A stretch of 17,692 nt of DNA, taken from contig JAGLZV010000062.1 in the NCBI GenBank assembly GCA_023131215.1, positions 1 through 17,692 of the forward strand, read 5' to 3'. Under the pieces are notes generated by a model, which was not told where the DNA came from, did no database searches, and was given only the letters and a program-made list of their open reading frames with translations. Made by a program: the position numbers and the translations under genes. Position 1 is the first letter of the stretch; the number at the start of each line of letters is the position of its first letter. The stretch is from Candidatus Methanophagales archaeon (GTDB lineage: Archaea > Halobacteriota > Syntropharchaeia > Alkanophagales > Methanospirareceae). Below are positions 6,278 through 13,949 of this stretch, piece by piece.

Positions 6278-7639
6278 ATGAACGAGAGAGAGAAGATAGT
6301 GCTTGATGAGGAGGAAATCCCAAAGGAATGGTATAATATCCTGGCAGACCTACCGACACCTTTGAAACCATACATACATCCGGGAACAAAAGAGCCAGTG
6401 AAGGCGGAGGACTTGGCGCCAATCTTTCCGATGGAGTTGATAAAGCAGGAAATGAGCACAGAGAAATGGATTCCCATACCGGAGGAGGTTAGAGATGTTT
6501 ACAGGCTCTGGCGACCCACACCGTTGTATAGAGCTTTTCGGCTGGAGGAGAAATTGAAGACACCAGCGAAGATATATTACAAATGGGAAGGCGTTAGCCC
6601 ACCGGGAAGCCACAAGCCAAATACCGCCGTTGCACAGGCGTATTACAACATGAAAGAGGGCGTGGAACGAATTGCAACCGAAACGGGAGCGGGACAGTGG
6701 GGAAGTGCATTAGCCTTTGGCACCTGTCTCTTTGATTTAGAGTGCACTGTATATATGGTGAAAATAAGCTATGAGCAGAAACCTTACAGGCGAGTTCTCA
6801 TAGAGACGTGGGGTGCAGAAGTATTTCCCAGCCCGACAGACCGAACAAACTCTGGTAGGAAGGTATTAGAGGGAGACCCGGAATGCACTGGAAGCTTGGG
6901 CATAACGATAAGTGAAGCGGTGGAGGATGCAGCAACGCACGAAGGCACGAAATATGCACTTGGAAGCGTGCTTAATCATGTTTTGCTACATCAGACGGTA
7001 GTAGGTTTAGAGTTGAAGAAGCAGTTTGAGCAAATTGACGTTTATCCGGATTATATATTTGGATGCGTTGGCGGTGGAAGTAATTTCGCAGGGCAGTGTT
7101 ATCCATTCGTAGGTGATAAGCTGAGGGGTGAGAAACCAGACCTGCAAGTGATATCATGTGAGCCGATGGCGTGTCCAACGCTGACGAAAGGGCTTTACAC
7201 ATACGATTTTGGCGATATTGCAATGCTAACACCGCTTCTTCCTATGTATACCCTTGGGCATGATTTCGTTCCACCACCGATACATGCGGGGGGATTGCGG
7301 TATCATGGAGACGCACCATCATTATGTAAGCTCACCCACGAGGGGTACATGGGTGCGGTTGCCTACCACCAGAACGAAGTATTTGAAGCTGCAAGCCTGT
7401 TTGCAAGGACAGAGGGTTTTGTTATAGCACCAGAGACTGCGCATTGTGCGAAGGCAGCGATAGACGAGGCGAGGAGATGCAAAGAAACAGGCGAGGAGAA
7501 GGTGATTTTCTTTGCGAATAGCGGGCATGGACACTTCGACTTAGGTGCATACGATGCATACCACGCAGGTAAGCTAATAGATTACGAGTATCCTGCGGAG
7601 TTGGTGAAGCAGGCGTTGGCTAATTTGCCGAAGATATAA
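6278..7639 (+). CDS. trpB2: TrpB2-type tryptophan synthase beta chain
   Basis: This 453-residue PLP enzyme belongs to the TrpB2 (TrpB-like) group, which condenses indole with serine, or O-phosphoserine in some lineages, to give tryptophan. PLP-binding Lys113 sits in GSHKPNTA (110-117). The active-site segment ETGAGQWGSA (135-144) and the phosphate-binding GGGSN (265-269) are present. The long N-terminal extension (WYNILADLPTPLKPYIHPGT) and the length separate it from TrpB1 (about 400 residues). No trpA is next to it, as is usual for TrpB2; it may salvage indole or work with a distant TrpA. A Shine-Dalgarno GAGGTGA lies 10 bases upstream. An out-of-frame ATG at 6270 makes a 3-codon ORF whose TGA overlaps the start codon (ATGA). 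Confidence 0.95.
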   Translation: MNEREKIVLDEEEIPKEWYNILADLPTPLKPYIHPGTKEPVKAEDLAPIFPMELIKQEMSTEKWIPIPEEVRDVYRLWRPTPLYRAFRLEEKLKTPAKIYYKWEGVSPPGSHKPNTAVAQAYYNMKEGVERIATETGAGQWGSALAFGTCLFDLECTVYMVKISYEQKPYRRVLIETWGAEVFPSPTDRTNSGRKVLEGDPECTGSLGITISEAVEDAATHEGTKYALGSVLNHVLLHQTVVGLELKKQFEQIDVYPDYIFGCVGGGSNFAGQCYPFVGDKLRGEKPDLQVISCEPMACPTLTKGLYTYDFGDIAMLTPLLPMYTLGHDFVPPPIHAGGLRYHGDAPSLCKLTHEGYMGAVAYHQNEVFEAASLFARTEGFVIAPETAHCAKAAIDEARRCKETGEEKVIFFANSGHGHFDLGAYDAYHAGKLIDYEYPAELVKQALANLPKI

Positions 7640-7647
7640 AACCGCTC

Positions 7648-7675
7648 CTCTTTTTCTCTTTTTTTTCTTTTTTAA
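7648..7675 (+). terminator. T-rich archaeal terminator after trpB2
   Basis: The sequence is a pyrimidine-rich run with several T-tracts (TTTTT, TTTTTTTT, TTTTTT) beginning 9 bases after the trpB2 stop codon. Oligo-T tracts without a hairpin terminate archaeal RNA polymerase, so the trpB2 transcript probably ends here. Confidence 0.6.
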
Positions 7676-7713
7676 ACTCTTTACCAAAAGAAGGAAGTTT
7701 GTAACGTATAACG

Positions 7714-8853
7714 ATGAAAATAGGTTTCCTCATCAACCCGATAGCAGGCTTGGGCGGGTCAGTAGGACTGAAAGGAACGGATGGACTGGTAGAAGAAGCA
7801 ATGAGGCGAGGGGCAACGCCGATAGCTGGCGAGAGGGCGAAGAAATGCTTGCAAGAGATGGAAATAGACGATTCGTCTATTATTCTCACTTGCTCAGGGG
7901 CGATGGGTGAAGATGCAGTCTTAAGCAATTCGCAGAGATACGAAGTGGTGTATTCGTTCGCGGGAAGGAGCACGAGTGATGACACAAAGAACGCATGCAA
8001 GAGATTTTTGGAAGAGGGGATTGACCTGCTGTTATTCTGCGGTGGTGATGGAACGGCGAGAGATGTGTACGGGGTAGTAGAAAAAGAGATTCCGATGATA
8101 GGAATTCCTGCGGGTGTGAAGATGCATTCTGCGGTATTTGCGATAAGTCCAAAGGGAGCAGCGAAAATAGTCGAGCATTTTGTTGAAGGGAAAGCTGAAC
8201 TGCGGGATGCGGAGATAATGGATACTGATGAAGATGCATACAGGAGAAACGAACTGCGAATGAAAGTTTTTGGGTATGCGCAAACACCTTACGAGCCTGT
8301 TCTGGTTCAGCAGGGCAAAAGCCTTTTCCAAAGTGTGAGTGAAGAAAGAGCGAAGGAGGAGATCGCGAGGTTTGCATGCGAGTTCATGCTGGATGATTCT
8401 CTTTATATCCTTGGTGCCGGGACTACTATACAAAAAATTGCAGAGCTGTTTGGCTTGGGCGAGGAAAAGACGCTGCTCGGCGTGGATGCGGTGAAAAATG
8501 GGAAATTAGTGGGTAAAGATTTGAACGAGCAGGAATTGCTGCAATTGCTGGAGAACGAGAAGGAAAAGAAAGGAAACCAAGGAAACCAAGGAAACCAAGC
8601 GAAAATATTGGTAAGTCCTATTGGTGCGCAGGGGTTTGTATTTGGCAGAGGAAATCAGCAGATAAGCGCAAAAGTGATTGAAAAGGTTGGTGTAGAGAAT
8701 GTGATTGTGCTTGCAACGCCACATAAGTTGAGTGAAACGCCTTTTCTTCTGGTTGATACGGGTAGCGAAGAGCTGGATGAGCTATTGAGTGGGTATATGA
8801 GTGTAATATCGGGTTACCGGATGGCGCAGAGGAAGGAAGTGAGGAGAGGGTGA
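7714..8853 (+). CDS. ATP-NAD kinase-like protein (COG3199)
   Basis: This 379-residue protein belongs to the predicted ATP-NAD/polyphosphate kinase-like family (COG3199), related in fold to NAD kinase. Seen directly: the N-terminal nucleotide-fold motif NPIAGLGG (8-15), the TSDDTK segment (87-92), the GGDGT signature (110-114), and the family-typical GIPAGVKMHSAVFAISPKGA (about 132-151). The C-terminal half carries GAGTTIQKIAE and PIGAQGFVFGRGNQQIS. True NAD kinase activity has not been shown for most members, so the substrate is uncertain. A low-complexity linker, GNQGNQGNQ, comes from a 9-bp unit repeated three times. The start has only a weak purine stretch upstream (AAGGAAG, about 20 bases away). 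Confidence 0.88.
   Translation: MKIGFLINPIAGLGGSVGLKGTDGLVEEAMRRGATPIAGERAKKCLQEMEIDDSSIILTCSGAMGEDAVLSNSQRYEVVYSFAGRSTSDDTKNACKRFLEEGIDLLLFCGGDGTARDVYGVVEKEIPMIGIPAGVKMHSAVFAISPKGAAKIVEHFVEGKAELRDAEIMDTDEDAYRRNELRMKVFGYAQTPYEPVLVQQGKSLFQSVSEERAKEEIARFACEFMLDDSLYILGAGTTIQKIAELFGLGEEKTLLGVDAVKNGKLVGKDLNEQELLQLLENEKEKKGNQGNQGNQAKILVSPIGAQGFVFGRGNQQISAKVIEKVGVENVIVLATPHKLSETPFLLVDTGSEELDELLSGYMSVISGYRMAQRKEVRRG
8572..8598 (+). repeat. Triple 9-bp direct repeat in the COG3199 gene
   Basis: GGAAACCAA occurs three times without interruption and encodes GNQ three times in frame. It lies in a linker after a Glu/Lys-rich helix. This is a slippage-prone site whose copy number may vary between strains without shifting the frame. 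Confidence 0.85.
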
Positions 8854-8877
8854 AGGAGTGACAAAGCAAAACAAGGG

Positions 8878-8888
8878 ATATTTATATA
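8878..8888 (+). promoter_or_regulatory. TATA box upstream of the small ORFs
   Basis: ATATTTATATA lies just after the COG3199 gene and about 75 bases ahead of the ATG at 8959. It implies a separate transcript for the following small genes with a ~45-base leader ending in the Shine-Dalgarno GGTGAT. Confidence 0.5.
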
Positions 8889-8958
8889 GAGGGGGATAAT
8901 AAAGAGGTAGGTAAGATAGAAGTCCTTTGGATGGTTTATAGATAAAAGGTGATGAAAG

Positions 8959-9084
8959 ATGGTTAAAGGGATAAATCCAAGAGAGTTCTGCCAAAAGGCA
9001 GTTTATACGGATTATTTGGATATACCGTGTTATGCGAAATTGCATCATAAAACTGTCACAGGAGGTAGCCTGCAATGGAACTAA
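8959..9084 (+). CDS. Small ORF, 41 residues, unknown
   Basis: I do not recognise this 41-residue ORF. It begins MVKGINPREFCQKAV and ends HHKTVTGGSLQWN. It contains two cysteines (FCQ and IPCYAK) and no membrane segment. The ATG has a Shine-Dalgarno sequence (AAAAGGTGAT) 5 bases upstream and a TATA box at the right distance, so it is plausibly translated. Its end overlaps the start of the next small ORF by 10 bases, which suggests translational coupling. It could also be a degraded gene fragment. Confidence is limited by its length and the lack of a recognised family. Confidence 0.4.
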   Translation: MVKGINPREFCQKAVYTDYLDIPCYAKLHHKTVTGGSLQWN

Positions 9085-9173
9085 CTACAATATTCATAAA
9101 TATTTATTTGGCTGTCATGGCGATGGTACTATTGTACACATTCGTCCTAAAATTTAAAAAAGTGGCATACTGA
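9075..9173 (+). CDS. 32-residue single-TM peptide, or front end of a gene broken by an in-frame TGA
   Basis: A strong Shine-Dalgarno sequence (AGGAGGT) precedes this ATG by 8 bases. The 32 residues form one hydrophobic helix (IFINIYLAVMAMVLLYTFVL) followed by a basic stop-transfer tail (KFKKVAY). The TGA at 9171-9173 is in the same frame as the 146-residue ORF that follows, and no further stop intervenes to 9656. The simplest reading is one gene of 193 codons (9075-9656) with an internal TGA, possibly a former TGG, since Tyr-Trp-Ala would fit the context. Alternatives are a genuine membrane microprotein coupled to a second ORF, stop-codon readthrough, or a sequencing error. Confidence 0.55.
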   Translation: MELTTIFINIYLAVMAMVLLYTFVLKFKKVAY

Positions 9174-9656
9174 GCACGATCTAAATTCTTCGGATTACTG
9201 GACAAGAAGTTTGATTTGGGACTAATCGCAGATCAATCGGATATTGAAATGCTCAAAAGTGCAATTGAGAGAGAAGTGGGTACTGTTTACTCATTAGCCC
9301 CGCTACTTGAGGACTATCTTGTCCATCTCACTGATAAAGGTAGTCAAGAATCAACTGGTAACACTTTGTCTGAGCATTACCAAATAATAAAAGAAATAAT
9401 CGCCAAAGAAAATGAGGACAACCCTTTTGCTGATATTACAGAAGAAGAACGGCGTTTACTAATAGGAATACGTGATGCAATTCAACATGATGACAAGGAG
9501 TCCATGTCATTTAACCTAAATGAGTTGAGTTCCGTTATCTCAGCGCGAACCAAAGACTATGAAAGAGCCATGAAAATAAATAGATGGGCAGTGCCCCTTG
9601 CTGTGCTTGGCCTAATCGCCTCATTTGCCTTTGGTGCATTTAGCCTGTTGAAATAA
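9174..9656 (+). pseudogene. Two-TM membrane protein, rear part behind an in-frame TGA; longest start-initiated ORF is TTG at 9216
   Basis: The open frame from 9174 encodes a charged helical domain (ARSKFFGLLDKKFDLGLIAD and onward) and ends in a C-terminal membrane helix (WAVPLAVLGLIASFAFGAFS) with a single Lys at the tip. The only early start is TTG at 9216 (146 residues), and it has no Shine-Dalgarno sequence. The residues before it (FFGLLDKKFD) look like normal coding sequence, so the true protein probably starts at 9075 and is interrupted by TGA at 9171. The reconstructed product would have TM helices at both ends with about 140 mostly polar, helical residues between. I do not recognise the family. 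A functional ORF from 9216 cannot be excluded. Confidence 0.5.
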
Positions 9657-9740
9657 TTGATACTGGGTAAGAGAGAGTAAACAAGATGCCTGTATCATAA
9701 ATGGGAGGGAACTGCGAAAAGAGAAACCTTTAGGATTACC

Positions 9741-9750
9741 AATATTTTAA
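9741..9750 (+). promoter_or_regulatory. TATA box for the MNT/HEPN pair, leaderless start
   Basis: AATATTTTAA is about 17-26 bases ahead of the ATG at 9767, and no Shine-Dalgarno sequence lies between. This spacing predicts transcription starting at or next to the start codon, a leaderless mRNA. Confidence 0.5.
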
Positions 9751-9766
9751 TACTAAAATAAAATGA

Positions 9767-10123
9767 ATGCTTATATCAAGTGAACAAATGCTCGCACAAA
9801 AACAAATAGAGAAAATTCTCAAGAGAATAGTAAATAAGTATAAACCTGAGAAGGTCATTCTTTTTGGCTCTTACGCCTATGGCAATCCTACTGAAGATAG
9901 TGATTTGGACTTATTAGTTGTGAAAAGTAGCAATTTACCGAGGTACAAGAGGGCAAGAGAAATTAGAAAATATCTGTGGGGAATTACCGATGTGCCAAAG
10001 GATATTATTGTTTATACTCCGGAAGAAATTGACGAGTGGAAAGGAGTAAAAGAAGCATTTATTACAAATATAATGAAAAAAGGAAAGATTTTGTATGAAA
10101 ACAAAAAAAGAGTTAATAAATAG
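9767..10123 (+). CDS. MNT-type nucleotidyltransferase (minimal NTase, antitoxin-like)
   Basis: This 118-residue protein is a minimal nucleotidyltransferase of the DNA polymerase beta superfamily. It shows the signature GSYAYG (34-39) followed by DSDLDLLV with the metal-binding Asp46 and Asp48, and a third acid, Asp80, in the strand KDIIVY. MNT proteins paired with HEPN partners act as toxin-antitoxin modules; in studied cases the MNT enzyme adds AMP to the HEPN toxin and silences it. The catalytic residues are intact here. It overlaps the HEPN gene by 29 bp, so the two are translated together. A competing out-of-frame ATG lies 4 bases upstream (9763) and gives only a 6-codon ORF. Confidence 0.9.
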   Translation: MLISSEQMLAQKQIEKILKRIVNKYKPEKVILFGSYAYGNPTEDSDLDLLVVKSSNLPRYKRAREIRKYLWGITDVPKDIIVYTPEEIDEWKGVKEAFITNIMKKGKILYENKKRVNK

Positions 10124-10496
10124 TTGGATTGACAAAGCGGAAAAGGATTTACGCAGTGCGAAGCATGAGTTATCATTTCCAGATGTGGTGACAGAGACTG
10201 TTTGCTTTCATTGCCAACAGGCTGCGGAAAAGTACTTAAAGGCATATTTGGCTTTTCTTGGTCTCTCTTTTACCAAGACTCATGAAATTGGTGAATTGAT
10301 TACAAAATGTGAAAATAAAGATAGAGAAATCTCTGTATTGAAAGAGGAGGGGGATAAACTTACTGATTACGCTATCGAGATTCGTTACCCAGAGGAGTGG
10401 TTTGAGCCAACTTTAGAAGAAGCAAAAGAAGCTTTTGAAATAGCAAAGAAAATAAAAGAGTTTGTGTTAAATAAAATTGCTTTTACCGGTGACTGA
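10095..10496 (+). CDS. HEPN domain protein (MNT partner, toxin-like)
   Basis: This 133-residue protein is a HEPN-domain protein of the COG2250 type. Visible hallmarks are INSWIDKAEKDLRSAKHEL near the start, CFHCQQAAEKYLKAYL (37-52), the KTHEIGEL segment (61-68) and EIRYPEEWFEPTLEEA (95-110). HEPN proteins are all-helical, often dimeric, and many are RNases with an R-X4-6-H motif. I see no clear example of that motif here, so RNase activity is not assured and a non-catalytic or RNA-binding form is possible. The gene starts inside the MNT coding sequence, the usual order for this toxin-antitoxin type. Confidence 0.88.
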   Translation: MKTKKELINSWIDKAEKDLRSAKHELSFPDVVTETVCFHCQQAAEKYLKAYLAFLGLSFTKTHEIGELITKCENKDREISVLKEEGDKLTDYAIEIRYPEEWFEPTLEEAKEAFEIAKKIKEFVLNKIAFTGD

Positions 10497-10546
10497 AAGC
10501 GACCAACCCAAAAATGCATGCATCGTGAAAGGACACTACGAGAAGA

Positions 10547-10574
10547 AAAATCATTAAATTAAAATCATTAAATT
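10547..10574 (+). repeat. Perfect 14-bp tandem repeat in the lhr promoter
   Basis: AAAATCATTAAATT occurs twice head to tail, immediately ahead of the helicase start at 10585. Each copy contains a TTAAAT TATA-like core. The first copy sits about 25-30 bases ahead of the ATG and fits a leaderless transcript; the second would place initiation inside the gene. The duplication may change promoter strength. Confidence 0.7.
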
Positions 10575-10584
10575 ATAACCAGAC

Positions 10585-13479
10585 ATGCAATCCAAAATAT
10601 TCTCCTCATTTGCAACTCCAATCCAAAAAGCTATCCTGGAAAAAGGGTTTTCAGTTCCTACTGAACCCCAAGTCAAAGCTATTCCTTCCATAATAGAAGG
10701 AAAGAACGTATTGTTGATTGCACCAACTGCAACTGGAAAAACCGAAGCGGCACTTTTACCTGTTTTGGATGCATTAATCAAAACAGAGCGAACACCAGGA
10801 ATAAAAGTCCTTTACATAACGCCTTTGAAGGCTTTGAACCGAGACATGCTTGAACGATTACAATGGTGGTGTAAAAGACTTGACCTGAGGTTGGGTGTAA
10901 GACATGGGGACACATCTACGAGGGAAAGAGAAGCTCAGGCAATGGTCCCACCCGATATTTTGATTACAACACCGGAAACTTTACAGGCGATATTACCTGG
11001 TAGGATTATGCGTCAGCACCTTGCTTCGGTAAAATGGGTAATCGTAGACGAAGTGCATGAACTCGCCTGTGATAAGCGTGGCTCACAATTAGCACTTGCA
11101 TTGGAACGGCTTCGCTACCTGAAGATGAAGAATGGCGAATTCCAAATCATCGGCTTATCGGCTACCATAGGCTCGCCAGATAGAGTGGCAAAATTTTTGG
11201 TTGGAGCAAGGCGTGACTGCGAGATAATCAACGTTCCTGTAGCCAGATCAATGCAGGTAGAGGTTTATTATCCAAGAGCCGATTCGCACGATTATAAACT
11301 GGCAGAGGAGCTTTACACTTATCCTGAAGTCGCTGCGAGGTTAAGGTTGATGAAAAAACTCGTCGAAGAGCATAAATCCACCCTGATATTCACAAATACT
11401 CGCTCGATAACCGAAATTCTTGGCAGCAGGTTCCGCGTTTGGGATTTGAACTTCCTCGTGGGTGTTCATCATGGCTCGCTATCCAAACCGTCGAGAATTA
11501 ACGTTGAAAAGGGCATTAAAGAAGGCAAACTGCACGGTATTATTTGCACGAGCTCCTTGGAACTGGGTATAGACATCGGCAGGTTGGATTTTGTTATTCA
11601 GTATAACTCACCGAGACAGGTGACAAGGCTCCTTCAGCGTGTGGGTAGAAGCGGTCACAGAATCGGAGGTATTGCAAATGGTGCGATAGTGGTTCAGGAT
11701 TCGGATGATGCCTTAGAGGCTTTAGTAATCTGTCGTCGTTCTCTTGCAGAAGATTTGGAGCCAGCCGATATACCACAGAAACCGCTTGACGTGCTGGCGC
11801 ATCAAATAGCTGGATTGCTTCTGGCAAAAAGGAGATGGAGCTTTGAAGAAGCCTTGAACTTGATAAAAAAAGCATATCCATATCGAGACCTTGAGGAGCA
11901 AGAATTAGTCGCTGTTTTAAACTACATGCATTTCCGAATTCCGAGACTCGTTTGGTTCTCTGTCGAAGACAAAATATTTCTGAGACCTAAACGGATAAAA
12001 CCTCTCTATGGTTATTATTTCGAGCATTTGTCAATGATTCCAGAAGAAAGACATTTTCTGGTTATTGACGAAGGAGATAACCCAGTAGGCGTTTTAGATG
12101 AAGCTTTTGTTGCAGAATACGGCAATCCCGGCAATAAGTTCATAGAAGGCGGTCGTGTATGGAAGATATTGCACCTGTATGGCGATAGGATATATGTAAA
12201 GCACGAAGAAGACCCCACAGGTTCCATCCCAAGCTGGGTAGGAGAAGAGATTCCAGTTCCTTATGGTGTTGCGGAAGAGGTAGGAAAACTCCGAGGATTT
12301 GTGGAAAAAGAGCTTGAAATTGATAGAGGGGTTGAAGAGATAGAGATAGGAAGAGAACTCATAAAGAAATATCCTTGCAGCGAGGAGACCATCACCAGAG
12401 CTTTAGATGAGGTTGTCCAGCAGGTGAAAAGGGGTTATCCAGTGCCGACTGATAAGCTGTTAACGCTCGAAAGATGGGATGAGTATATAATCCTGCACTG
12501 CTCGTTCGGGCTCCGTGCAAATAGAACTTTAGCCATGCTCCTTGCGACTGCAATATCTGACAGGATAGGAGCTCCTGTGGGCGTGCAACAGGACCCTTAC
12601 CGGATAATGCTCAAAACAGAAGAAACGGAATTGGAGCCAGAAGATGTCAAGGAGATTATCCTTATCCTTGGGTTATCAGGAGAATCAATTGAAAAGCTCG
12701 CCTTGAAAGCATTAGTTCGAAGCAGGTTATTTAAGCGGAGGTTTATACATGTGGCAAGGAGATTCGGTGCCATATCGAAGGGTGCTTCGTTGAGCGACCT
12801 CGACCTGGATAACCTGATAAGGAGCTTTGAGGATTCTGCGGTTTTCGATGAAGCTATTAGAGAATCCCGAACTAAGGACGTAGATATAAAACAGACTGCA
12901 AGGCTTTTAAAGCGGATAAACGAGGGTGAGCTAAAAATCGCTGTGATAAAAGGAGACGAGGTCAGCCCTATTGCGGGAATCGTTGAAGTAATAAAACGGG
13001 GATATGAGCTAATCCCACCTGAGAGGATGCATCGTGTCATAATAAAATACGTGAAAGCGAGGTTGTCGGATGAATCCTTAACTTTTGTATGCACGAATTG
13101 CTGGCGGTATGTAGAGGTAAGAAGGATAAATGATGTGGAAATGAAAAAGATTCAGTGTCCGGAATGCGAATCGAGCAGGATAGGAGCGTTAAAAGCGGAT
13201 GAGAACGAAGTCAGGAAGGAAATACGCAAAGTTAAAAGCAAAAATAAAAAAGAAAGTAAGCTGTTTAGCGATGCGATAAAATCGGCTGAGTTGATTTCAA
13301 CCTATGGGAAGGCGGCTTTGCTTACATTGGCTGGTAAAGGTCTTAAAATTGGTGATGCAAGTGAGATTCTGAAAAAGGAAAGTGCGGTGAACGAACACCT
13401 CGTGGAACTCATAATCGAATCGGAAAAGGAGGTTTTGAAACGCAGATTTTACAGACGTAAGACGGAAAAAGTCAAATAG
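10585..13479 (+). CDS. lhr: Lhr-type superfamily 2 helicase with C-terminal zinc ribbon
   Basis: This 964-residue ATP-dependent helicase is of the Lhr (long helicase-related) type, which unwinds DNA or RNA-DNA hybrids 3' to 5' and has been linked to repair and RNA processing. Motifs in order: Q-motif-like TEPQVKAIPSII (26-37), Walker A APTATGKT (46-53), ITPLKALNRDM (78-88), TTPETLQ (128-134), DEVH (155-158), SAT (192-194), FTNTRS in the second RecA domain, SSLELGIDIGRLDFVIQ, and motif VI QRVGRSGHR (351-359). Winged-helix and Lhr-specific domains follow. Near the C-terminus a zinc ribbon is formed by CTNC (836-839) and CPEC (858-861), then a lysine-rich helical tail. No Shine-Dalgarno sequence precedes the ATG, so a leaderless start is likely. 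The stop codon abuts a short-repeat array. Confidence 0.93.
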   Translation: MQSKIFSSFATPIQKAILEKGFSVPTEPQVKAIPSIIEGKNVLLIAPTATGKTEAALLPVLDALIKTERTPGIKVLYITPLKALNRDMLERLQWWCKRLDLRLGVRHGDTSTREREAQAMVPPDILITTPETLQAILPGRIMRQHLASVKWVIVDEVHELACDKRGSQLALALERLRYLKMKNGEFQIIGLSATIGSPDRVAKFLVGARRDCEIINVPVARSMQVEVYYPRADSHDYKLAEELYTYPEVAARLRLMKKLVEEHKSTLIFTNTRSITEILGSRFRVWDLNFLVGVHHGSLSKPSRINVEKGIKEGKLHGIICTSSLELGIDIGRLDFVIQYNSPRQVTRLLQRVGRSGHRIGGIANGAIVVQDSDDALEALVICRRSLAEDLEPADIPQKPLDVLAHQIAGLLLAKRRWSFEEALNLIKKAYPYRDLEEQELVAVLNYMHFRIPRLVWFSVEDKIFLRPKRIKPLYGYYFEHLSMIPEERHFLVIDEGDNPVGVLDEAFVAEYGNPGNKFIEGGRVWKILHLYGDRIYVKHEEDPTGSIPSWVGEEIPVPYGVAEEVGKLRGFVEKELEIDRGVEEIEIGRELIKKYPCSEETITRALDEVVQQVKRGYPVPTDKLLTLERWDEYIILHCSFGLRANRTLAMLLATAISDRIGAPVGVQQDPYRIMLKTEETELEPEDVKEIILILGLSGESIEKLALKALVRSRLFKRRFIHVARRFGAISKGASLSDLDLDNLIRSFEDSAVFDEAIRESRTKDVDIKQTARLLKRINEGELKIAVIKGDEVSPIAGIVEVIKRGYELIPPERMHRVIIKYVKARLSDESLTFVCTNCWRYVEVRRINDVEMKKIQCPECESSRIGALKADENEVRKEIRKVKSKNKKESKLFSDAIKSAELISTYGKAALLTLAGKGLKIGDASEILKKESAVNEHLVELIIESEKEVLKRRFYRRKTEKVK

Positions 13480-13550
13480 CGGTTTAGAGGTTTAGAGGTT
13501 CAGCGGGTTAGCAGATTAGATAACCGAAAGACTAAGTCGCTAAAAAGACA
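13478..13550. repeat. Left array of 8-bp degenerate repeats
   Basis: Directly after the lhr stop codon come GGTTTAGA, GGTTTAGA, GGTTCAGC, GGGTTAGC, AGATTAGA in a row: an 8-base period with drift. A reversed word (GTCGCTAAAAAG) follows near 13536. The same word family appears inverted at 14048-14100, on the other side of the four-helix-bundle gene. Confidence 0.7.
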
Positions 13551-13835
13551 AACTTATAAACTACTGAAAAAGAAGGATTAACGATGAAGAGTTTTAAGGA
13601 ATTAAAAGTGTGGCAAAAGGGGATTGAACTTGTAGCGATGGTCTATAAGATTACCGCTTCATTTCCTGAGGAGGAGAAATATGGTTTAAGTGCGCAGATG
13701 AGAAGGGCAGCGGTTTCTATTCCATCAAATATTGCAGAGGGGCATTTGCGAAAAACAGCAAAAGATTTTAAGCAATTTCTATCCATCGCTCGGGGCTCTT
13801 GTGCAGAGTTAGAGAGACAAATAATTATCGCACAT

Positions 13836-13845
13836 AAATTGGGTC
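13836..13845. repeat. Target-site duplication, left copy
   Basis: AAATTGGGTC is repeated exactly at 13950-13959. It encodes Lys-Leu-Gly of the interrupted protein, in the same reading frame at both copies. One copy is the original target sequence and the other was made by insertion of the element between them. Confidence 0.85.
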
Positions 13846-13949
13846 CATGGGTGTTCGCTTAAGGGGGGTTGCAAGTTTATTCTATTTAAACATGTCGGCA
13901 TAACATTATATATAACTTAAGCCTAAGTAGGCTTAACCGAACACGAATG
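13846..13949. mobile_element. 104-bp MITE-like non-autonomous element
   Basis: The segment has imperfect terminal inverted repeats. The left end is CATGGGTGTTCGCTTAAG and the complement of the right end is CATTCGTGTTCGGTTAAG, with 15 of 18 bases matching and the two inner blocks GTGTTCG and TTAAG identical. A perfect 10-bp direct repeat flanks it. No coding frame is present, so it is too small to move by itself and would need a transposase in trans. An internal 9-bp hairpin TTAAGCCTA-AG-TAGGCTTAA (13917-13936) overlaps the right terminal repeat, and the middle is AT-rich (ATTATATATAA). A 10-bp duplication is compatible with IS4-type transposases, but the parent family is unknown. Confidence 0.85.

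Noticed and set aside
7620..8433. Three overlapping minus-strand open frames opposite the COG3199 gene
   Set aside because: They are rich in Ser, His, Arg and Leu without recognisable motifs, while the plus strand encodes a clear family member. They are shadows.
9171..9173. TGA as a selenocysteine codon
   Set aside because: I see no redox-type context around the site and no evident selenocysteine stem-loop. Nonsense mutation or sequencing error is simpler.
12597..13094. 165-codon minus-strand frame inside the helicase gene
   Set aside because: It lies fully antisense to well-conserved helicase sequence and shows no family features.
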